Shown: positions 58,415 to 64,000 of the stretch, in pieces
How positions within the stretch are numbered: position 1 is the stretch's first letter
Layout: each line of letters starts with the position of its first letter
Source: Paenarthrobacter sp. JL.01a
Lineage (GTDB): Bacteria; Actinomycetota; Actinomycetes; Actinomycetales; Micrococcaceae
DNA length: 64,000 bases
Assembly (NCBI RefSeq): GCF_025452095.1
Contig: NZ_CP104877.1
Location: 3,534,001 to 3,598,000 of the forward strand
Direction of reading: 5' to 3'
Made by a program: the position numbers and the translations under genes
Notes under the pieces: generated by a model
Database searches by the model: none
Told to the model about the DNA's origin: nothing
The model's input: the letters and a program-made list of their open reading frames with translations, nothing else

Positions 58415-60460
58415 ATGTCCCAGGACACCACCGGATCCACGGCCACCGCTGCAGCTACATCGGCTCAGAACGGTCAGGCCCCCCACGTAGAGGCCCTTGA
58501 AAACCTCCTTCATGAGAACCGCAAGTTTGCGCCTTCGGCCGAGTTCGCCGCGAACGCCGTGGCAACAGCTGACGCCTACAAAGAGGCTGAAGCCGACCGT
58601 CCCTCGTTCTGGGCGAAGCAGGCCCGTGAGCTGCTGACGTGGAGCAAGGACTTCACCGAAACCCTGGATTGGTCCAACCCGCCCTTCGCCAAGTGGTTTG
58701 TGGGCGGAGAAATCAACGCCGCCTACAACGCCCTGGACCGCCACGTCGAAAACGGCCTGGGCGACCGCGTTGCCATCTACTTTGAGGGTGAACCCGGCGA
58801 CACCCGCAGCTACACCTACGCGGAGCTGACCGAAGAGGTCAAGAAGGCTGCCAATGCCTTCGAAGCCCTGGGCGTGGCCAAGGGCGACCGCGTGGCCGTG
58901 TACCTGCCCATGATTCCCGAGGCCGTTATCACGCTCCTTGCCTGCGCCCGGATCGGCGCAGTGCACTCGGTGGTCTTTGGTGGTTTCTCGGCCGACGCTC
59001 TGCGCTCCCGCGTCGAGGACGCCGAAGCCAAGCTCGTGGTCACCGCAGATGGCACCTACCGCCGCGGCAAGCCCTCCCCCCTGAAGCCGGCCGTGGACGA
59101 AGCCCTGTCCAAGGAAGGCCACACCGTCCAGAACGTGGTGGTGGTCAAGCGCAACGGTGAGGACGTCAACTGGGTTGAGGGCCGCGACCTGTGGTGGGAC
59201 GACACCGTAGGCGTCGCTGGAACCGAGCACGCCGCCGTCGGACATGACTCCGAGCACCCGCTGTTCATCCTCTACACGTCGGGCACCACCGGAAAGCCCA
59301 AGGGCATCCTGCACACCACCGGCGGCTACCTCACCCAGGGCGCCTACACACACAAGTCCGTGTTCGACCTCCACCCGGAAACGGACGTGTACTGGTGCAC
59401 CGCCGACGTCGGATGGGTCACCGGCCACTCGTACGTCACCTACGCGCCGCTCATCAACGGCGCTACCCAGGTAATGTACGAAGGCACTCCCGACTCTCCG
59501 CACCAAGGCCGTTGGTGGGAAATCGTGGAGAAGTACAAGGTCTCAATCCTCTACACGGCTCCCACCGCCATCCGCACGTTCATGAAGTGGGGCCGGGACA
59601 TCCCGGACAAGTACGACCTCTCCTCCATCCGCGTGCTGGGCTCCGTGGGCGAATCCATCAACCCCGAGGCCTGGATGTGGTACCGGGACGTCATTGGCGG
59701 AAACGCCGGCAAGAACGGTCAGAAGAAGGAACACCCCGCGCCGATCGTGGACACGTGGTGGCAGACCGAAACCGGCGCCCAGATGATCGCTCCGCTTCCC
59801 GGCGTCACCGCCACCAAGCCCGGCTCCGCCCAGGTTCCGCTTCCCGGGATCGCTGTGGACGTCGTGGACGAGAACGGCGCTTCGGTGGCCAACGGCGAAG
59901 GCGGCTACCTGGTGGTCCGCGAGCCGTGGCCGTCCATGCTCCGTGGCATCTGGGGCGACCCGGAGCGCTTCAAGGACACCTACTGGTCCCGGTTCGAGGC
60001 CATGTACTTCGCTGGCGACGGCGCCAAGAAGGACGAGGACGGCGACGTCTGGCTCCTGGGCCGGGTGGACGACGTCATGAACGTCTCCGGCCACCGGCTC
60101 TCGACCACCGAGATCGAATCCGCGCTCGTCAGCCACCCGTCCGTCGCTGAAGCAGCCGTGGTTGGTGCCGCCGACGAGACCACCGGGCAGGCCGTCGTCG
60201 CGTTCGTCATCCTCCGCGGCGACGCCGTCAACAACGGTGACGAAACCGTACTGGAACTGCGCAATCATGTGGGCAAGGAAATCGGCCCGATCGCCAAGCC
60301 CAAGCAGCTGCTGATCGTTCCGGAACTGCCCAAGACACGCTCGGGCAAGATCGTCCGCCGCCTCCTGAAGGACATCGCAGAAGGCCGCGACACCGGCGAC
60401 GCCACCACTCTGGCAGACCCTGGCATCATGACCCAGATCGCGGAATCGCTGCGCAAGTAG
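58415..60460 (+). CDS. acs: Acetyl-CoA synthetase
   Basis: The 681-residue AMP-forming enzyme activates acetate. Motifs: P-loop-like [66 protein letters not shown], and the C-terminal [11 protein letters not shown] whose Lys is the regulatory acetylation site. I start at the third ATG because GATGAGG precedes it. A strong hairpin follows the stop. Confidence 0.95.
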   Translation: MSQDTTGSTATAAATSAQNGQAPHVEALENLLHENRKFAPSAEFAANAVATADAYKEAEADRPSFWAKQARELLTWSKDFTETLDWSNPPFAKWFVGGEINAAYNALDRHVENGLGDRVAIYFEGEPGDTRSYTYAELTEEVKKAANAFEALGVAKGDRVAVYLPMIPEAVITLLACARIGAVHSVVFGGFSADALRSRVEDAEAKLVVTADGTYRRGKPSPLKPAVDEALSKEGHTVQNVVVVKRNGEDVNWVEGRDLWWDDTVGVAGTEHAAVGHDSEHPLFILYTSGTTGKPKGILHTTGGYLTQGAYTHKSVFDLHPETDVYWCTADVGWVTGHSYVTYAPLINGATQVMYEGTPDSPHQGRWWEIVEKYKVSILYTAPTAIRTFMKWGRDIPDKYDLSSIRVLGSVGESINPEAWMWYRDVIGGNAGKNGQKKEHPAPIVDTWWQTETGAQMIAPLPGVTATKPGSAQVPLPGIAVDVVDENGASVANGEGGYLVVREPWPSMLRGIWGDPERFKDTYWSRFEAMYFAGDGAKKDEDGDVWLLGRVDDVMNVSGHRLSTTEIESALVSHPSVAEAAVVGAADETTGQAVVAFVILRGDAVNNGDETVLELRNHVGKEIGPIAKPKQLLIVPELPKTRSGKIVRRLLKDIAEGRDTGDATTLADPGIMTQIAESLRK

Positions 60461-60476
60461 CGACACCGGATCCAAA

Positions 60477-60524
60477 CGCACGACGACGCCGCTCGCCTCC
60501 CGGGGTGGGCGGCGTCGTCGTGCG
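60477..60524 (+). terminator. Terminator after acs
   Basis: CGCACGACGACGCCGC and GCGGCGTCGTCGTGCG form a perfect 16-bp stem with a 16-base loop, starting 16 bases after the acs stop. The T-run is weak. Confidence 0.75.
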
Positions 60525-60607
60525 TTATACGCGTTTAACCAGTGGCCGCGTCCTAGACTGGTGCCAGACCCAGCCCCATGTTTGACGAGGTTCCCAGAAA
60601 GGCCCTG

Positions 60608-61405
60608 ATGCTTCAGGCAGCACGCCACTCCGCCATCATCGAAGCCGTCCAGCGCGAGCGCGTGGTACGGGTCTCCGACCTCGCCCACTTGCTGGGCGTC
60701 TCCCCCATGACCGTGCGGCGCGACATCGAGGCCCTGGAGGAAACCGGCAGGGTGGAACGCATCCACGGCGGAGCCAAGCTCCCTGGTGACGCCAGGACGC
60801 ATGAACCCGGATTCGAGCTGAAATCCACCCAGCTCACGGCGGAAAAACATGCGATCGCGGTGGAAGCTGCGTCCATGGTGCAGGAGGGCATGGCCATTGG
60901 CTTGGGCGCAGGAACCACCACCTGGGCCCTGGCCAAGGAACTCGTCAACGGTCCCCGGATCACCGTGGTGACCAACTCGGTGCGGATCGCGGACCTGTTC
61001 CACCACGGCGCGTCCTCCGGTCCGGGGCGGTTCGGTTCCACCGTCATCCTGATTGGCGGCGAGCGCACCCCCTCCGATGCCTTGGTGGGGCCGATCGCTA
61101 CGGCTTCGTTGAAACAACTGCACCTCGATGTCCTTTTCCTGGGGGTGCATGGCATGGACGCGCAGGCCGGCTTCAGCACCCCGAACCTGCTCGAAGCCGA
61201 GACAGACCGCGCCTTCATGTCCTCGGCACGCAGCACCGTGGTCCTTGCCGACCACAGCAAGTGGGGTGTGGTGGGCATTGCCTCGATCGCTGCGCTGGAA
61301 GAGGCTGACGAGCTCATCACGGATTCCTTGCTGGGCGATGACGCGCGCCGGGTGCTGGAGGAGAACGTGGCCAGGCTCAGGATCGCCGCCACCGCACCCA
61401 ACTAG
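60608..61405 (+). CDS. DeoR-family transcriptional regulator
   Basis: The 265-residue protein has an N-terminal winged HTH (RVSDLAHLLGVSPMTVRRDI, then GRVERIHGGA) and a DeoR C-terminal sensor domain (GLGAGTTTWALAKEL, VVTNSVRIADLF, VVLADHSKWG). Start at ATG after AGAAAGG. Ligand, probably a sugar phosphate, and targets are unknown; no sugar operon is adjacent. Confidence 0.88.
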   Translation: MLQAARHSAIIEAVQRERVVRVSDLAHLLGVSPMTVRRDIEALEETGRVERIHGGAKLPGDARTHEPGFELKSTQLTAEKHAIAVEAASMVQEGMAIGLGAGTTTWALAKELVNGPRITVVTNSVRIADLFHHGASSGPGRFGSTVILIGGERTPSDALVGPIATASLKQLHLDVLFLGVHGMDAQAGFSTPNLLEAETDRAFMSSARSTVVLADHSKWGVVGIASIAALEEADELITDSLLGDDARRVLEENVARLRIAATAPN

Positions 61406-61454
61406 GGGACAGATAACGCTCCAATGACGGCCCATTGGAGCGTTTGCTGTCCCC
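61405..61454 (+). terminator. Terminator after deoR-type gene
   Basis: GGGGACAG...AACGCTCCAATG pairs with CATTGGAGCGTT...CTGTCCCC, a 20-bp interrupted stem around ACGGCC. The hairpin begins in the stop codon. Confidence 0.75.
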
Positions 61455-61547
61455 CAGTTGGGTCTCATACCGCGGGTGGAGGCCGGGTCGCGGAGTTCAA
61501 CCAGTGGACTGACGCGGTCGGATAGGGCGGTTGGGGATGCTGGTTAT

Positions 61548-62315
61548 ATGAACGCCATCCTCCACGCTCAACAACTCACCAAGCATTACCCCGGCAGCAT
61601 TGCGCTGGACCACGTCGACTTCACCGCGAACGCCGGTGAATCCATTGCAATCATCGGCCCTTCGGGTTCAGGCAAGACGACCCTCCTGCACTGCCTCGCC
61701 GGGATATTAAGGCCCGACGCCGGCACCATCACCTTGAGCACACCTTCGGCACCGCTGCGCCTGGACACTTTGGGGGACGCAGCGTTGTCCCGCCTGCGCC
61801 GTGAGGAATTCGGCTTCGTCTTCCAGCAGGGCATGCTCCTGCCCGAGCTGACCGCCGTCGAAAACGTCGCCTTGGCGCTCATGCTCAACGGCACCGACCG
61901 GGCCACCTCCGAGTCCCGTGCCGCGGAGTGGCTCGCGGCTTTGGGTCTGGCGGGCATGGAACATCGCAGGCTGGGTGAATTGTCCGGCGGCCAGGTCCAA
62001 CGTGTGGCCATCGCCCGGGCGCAGGTCACCGGTGCACGGATGGTGTTTGCCGATGAACCCACCGGGGCCCTGGACTCCGCGACCTCCACCGAAGTCCTCG
62101 ACGTGCTTCTTCACTCCGTGGCTGCCAATGGGCGCACGCTCCTGGTGGTCACCCACGACCCCAACGTAGCCGCACGCTGCCAACGTGTCGTGGAGCTCCG
62201 GGACGGCAGGATCGTGGCGGACAGCGCGGGATTAGTGGACAACGCCGGAATCGCGCCTGCCGCTGCCAGCCCTGCCCCCGCAACCACCAGTTTCAAAGGT
62301 GCCTTCAATGTCTAG
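61548..62315 (+). CDS. ABC transporter ATP-binding protein (LolD/FtsE type)
   Basis: The 255-residue ATPase has Walker A GPSGSGKT (37-44), signature LSGGQ (145-149), Walker B with Asp169-Glu170 and the switch His in VVTHDPN. It partners the FtsX-like permease that follows with an 8-base overlap, a pair like antibiotic-peptide or lipoprotein export/mechanotransmission systems. Confidence 0.92.
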   Translation: MNAILHAQQLTKHYPGSIALDHVDFTANAGESIAIIGPSGSGKTTLLHCLAGILRPDAGTITLSTPSAPLRLDTLGDAALSRLRREEFGFVFQQGMLLPELTAVENVALALMLNGTDRATSESRAAEWLAALGLAGMEHRRLGELSGGQVQRVAIARAQVTGARMVFADEPTGALDSATSTEVLDVLLHSVAANGRTLLVVTHDPNVAARCQRVVELRDGRIVADSAGLVDNAGIAPAAASPAPATTSFKGAFNV

Positions 62316-63678
62316 CCTCACCATGGCCCTCCGGCTCGGTCCCTATCTTGCGCGCAACAGCGGGAACAGTTTCCGCGAAACGGGACTCCGTGATGCCGGG
62401 CTGCCCATCGTTGCCTTCGGCACAGTGACCGCGCTCCTGCTCACCGTCGCGGGCGGCTCCCAAGTTTTCTGGTCCTGGACCGACGACATCGCAGGCACTT
62501 ACCAAGCGCTGGCCGTCGTCGCAATGGTCTTGCTCATCATCCCGCTGTTGACGCTCGGTGCCTCAGCCGCCCGGCTGGCCGCCCGCCGTCGTGATGACCG
62601 ACTGGCGTCCCTGCGCCTGTTGGGTGCCAACAGCGCGACCGTGGTCTGGATGACCGTGATCGAATCGACCGTCCTCGCAGCAGTGGGTGCGGTGGCAGGC
62701 GCGGGACTGTACGCGTGTGCGGCTCCGTTCCTGGGGTTGATCCAGTTCCGTGGCCAGGCGATCGGCGGACACGCGTGGTTGTCCGTGCCCTCCATCCTGG
62801 GCTGCATCCTGGCGGTCTGCGTGCTTGCGGCGGCGAGCGCCGCGCTTGGGCTGCGGAAAGTTGTGGTGACGCCCTTGGGCGTCAGGACCCGGCAAACGGC
62901 CGACGGCGCGCATTGGGTTCGCGGGCTGATTGCGGCTGTTGTTGTGGTGATCGGAGTGGTGGCGATGGGAATGCTCAGCAGCTTTGGGGCCTTCATCGTG
63001 ATCATCGCCGTCATGGGTGGCTGCTTTGGCCTGGCGTTGTTGGCGCTGAACCTCATGGGCCCGTGGGTCCTGCGCCTGCGGGCATCGTCGCAGCTCAAGC
63101 GGGCGAAAAGGCCGGAGCAGTTACTCGCGGCACGCACTGTACTGGAGAGTCCCAAAGAATCGTGGCGGCAAGTTGGGGGCGTCGCGATGACCAGTTTTGT
63201 GGGAGTCTTCGTGGGCGTGGGCATGGCCATAGCGGACGCCATGGGCACCGCCGGCGACACCGAAGCTGCATTGCTCGTTCGGGACATCAATACCGGAGTG
63301 ATGATTACGCTGCTGGGTTCGTTTTTGATGGTGGCGTGTTCGGCCGGCGTGAACCAGGCCGCCGCAGTACTGGATCGGGCGTCAACGCTGGTGGCCCTCG
63401 ACCGGGTGGGGATGCCGCGGAAACTCATGGTGGCCGCGCGAGTCAAGGCCGTGATGTCTCCGCTGTTCCTGGTGGCGGGGATATCCGCAGCCGCTGCCGC
63501 CGTCTTGGTCCTGCCGTTGACGGGTGCGGTGCTGCTGACCCAGCCCGTGGTGCTGCTGACCATCGCGGGAGTGTTCGCGGCCGGGTTCCTTCTGGTTCGG
63601 CTTGCTGTTGCCGCCGGGACAGCTCAGATCGCCCAGGTGCTGGCCCGTCCGGAGCGCTACGCGAGCGTGGACTCGTAG
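62308..63678 (+). CDS. FtsX-like ABC permease
   Basis: The 456-residue protein has about ten hydrophobic segments arranged as two FtsX-like modules, with the typical ARLAARRRDDRLASLRLLGA coupling helix after the first set. AAAGG precedes ATG 62308. With the ATPase it forms a MacB/BceB-like exporter; no periplasmic partner or two-component system lies beside it in the window. Confidence 0.88.
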   Translation: MSSLTMALRLGPYLARNSGNSFRETGLRDAGLPIVAFGTVTALLLTVAGGSQVFWSWTDDIAGTYQALAVVAMVLLIIPLLTLGASAARLAARRRDDRLASLRLLGANSATVVWMTVIESTVLAAVGAVAGAGLYACAAPFLGLIQFRGQAIGGHAWLSVPSILGCILAVCVLAAASAALGLRKVVVTPLGVRTRQTADGAHWVRGLIAAVVVVIGVVAMGMLSSFGAFIVIIAVMGGCFGLALLALNLMGPWVLRLRASSQLKRAKRPEQLLAARTVLESPKESWRQVGGVAMTSFVGVFVGVGMAIADAMGTAGDTEAALLVRDINTGVMITLLGSFLMVACSAGVNQAAAVLDRASTLVALDRVGMPRKLMVAARVKAVMSPLFLVAGISAAAAAVLVLPLTGAVLLTQPVVLLTIAGVFAAGFLLVRLAVAAGTAQIAQVLARPERYASVDS

Positions 63679-63693
63679 CAAGCCCCGCCGAGT

Positions 63694-63740
63694 TGGCATT
63701 TGATGACAATGTTGGGACCAAACATTGTCATTAAGTGCCA
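63694..63740. terminator. Convergent terminator
   Basis: TGGCATTTGATGACAATGTT pairs with AACATTGTCATTAAGTGCCA (two mismatches) around GGGACCA, between the permease and the leftward LacI-type gene. It can serve both strands. Confidence 0.75.
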
Positions 63741-63753
63741 CTTCGGATGCGCC

Positions 63754-64000
63754 CTAGGCGCAGCCGCAGGATTGCCGGATGATCAACTCCGTGGGCAGGA
63801 CCTGGTGTTGCAGCTCTTCGCCGCGCCCCTTGCCTACCAAGGCCCGAACGGCTGCCTGGGCCATCGCTTTGACGGGCTGCGCGACGGTGGTGAGCGCCGG
63901 CCAGCTGTATTCGGAGTCCAGGGAGCCGTCGAAGGAAACCAGCGCCAGCTCATCGGGAACGCGCACGCCCGCCTCGTGGAGCGCCCTGAGGATGCCGATG
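63754..64000 (-). CDS. LacI-family regulator, 3' end of gene
   Basis: The frame enters from the right edge and ends at 63754. Its ~82 residues match the effector-binding core of LacI regulators (ILRALHEAGVRVPDELALVS, FDGSLDSEYSWPALTTVAQP, LPTELIIRQSCG). The DNA-binding domain lies beyond the window. Confidence 0.85.
   Translation of the reverse strand, partial: IGILRALHEAGVRVPDELALVSFDGSLDSEYSWPALTTVAQPVKAMAQAAVRALVGKGRGEELQHQVLPTELIIRQSCGCA

Noticed and set aside
59543..61468. 641-codon leftward open frame over acs and the DeoR gene
   Set aside because: It crosses two convincing genes and the perfect terminator hairpin between them, with no motif of its own.
1..64000. CRISPR arrays, insertion sequences or rRNA genes
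   Set aside because: No regularly spaced direct repeats, transposase motifs or rRNA-like sequence were seen in the window.

Overview
The window is a high-GC actinobacterial chromosome segment, most likely Arthrobacter or a close relative in the Micrococcaceae. The basis is the gene content: a TrhO-type rhodanese, the actinobacterial helicase/Tad-secretion neighbourhood, a Nth-NUDIX pair and an acetyl-CoA synthetase. About 41.8 kb of it (2768-44590) is one intact-looking prophage. No database search was possible; names rest on motifs, lengths and gene order.

Left host flank (1-2767): the 5' part of a SAM-dependent methyltransferase gene, two tandem paralogous lipoproteins, and trhO (tRNA U34 hydroxylase). 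The prophage sits in the first codons of trhO. attL (2768-2781) and attR (44577-44590) share 12 of 14 bases, with an exact 7-bp core CGGTTCA. Reading leftward from the host side of attR gives GTG GCT TTG AAC CGG, the missing trhO start, so the prophage separates trhO from its own start codon and promoter.

Prophage, left to right. A leftward lysogeny arm carries integrase, an ImmA/IrrE-like metallopeptidase and a probable repressor. An intergenic control region with repeated TGTTGCA motifs follows. A long rightward early operon of many small ATGA-overlapped genes (5615-19038) then encodes a PD-(D/E)XK exonuclease, RecT, a glutaredoxin-like protein, SSB, an N6-adenine methyltransferase, a replication organiser, an Hjc-like nuclease, a small secreted cysteine-rich protein, a lone AP2 domain and two nucleotide-metabolism proteins. 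About 700 bases without genes (19041-19730) are densely packed with inverted repeats and contain a tRNA-like element; this looks like a large structured noncoding RNA.

The late region (19754-43020) has siphovirus order: a DEDD exonuclease, a permuted papain-like protein, small and large terminase, portal, minor head protein, scaffold, major capsid, connectors, tail terminator, major tail protein, a G/GT frameshifting chaperone pair with slippery heptamer CCCAAAA, tape measure, distal tail proteins, endolysin and holin set among the tail genes, an S74 chaperone-tipped protein, and a tailspike combining a pectate-lyase-like beta-helix with an SGNH esterase. Two leftward genes interrupt this scheme and look like lysogenic-conversion genes: a DUF732 lipoprotein between terminase and portal, and a Wzy/O-antigen-ligase-like membrane protein between the spike and attR.

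Right host flank (44591-64000): the orphaned trhO start, a GNAT acetyltransferase, a DEAD/DEAH helicase with a C-terminal cysteine cluster, a leftward Tad-like secretion operon (ssd, tadA, two T2SSF proteins, a DUF4244 pilin-like protein, TadE, TadE-like), a family A DNA polymerase/exonuclease, a DUF1508 protein, a NUDIX hydrolase, nth, an Ala/Pro-rich membrane protein, acs, a DeoR regulator, an ABC ATPase with an FtsX-like permease, and the 3' end of a LacI-family regulator gene.
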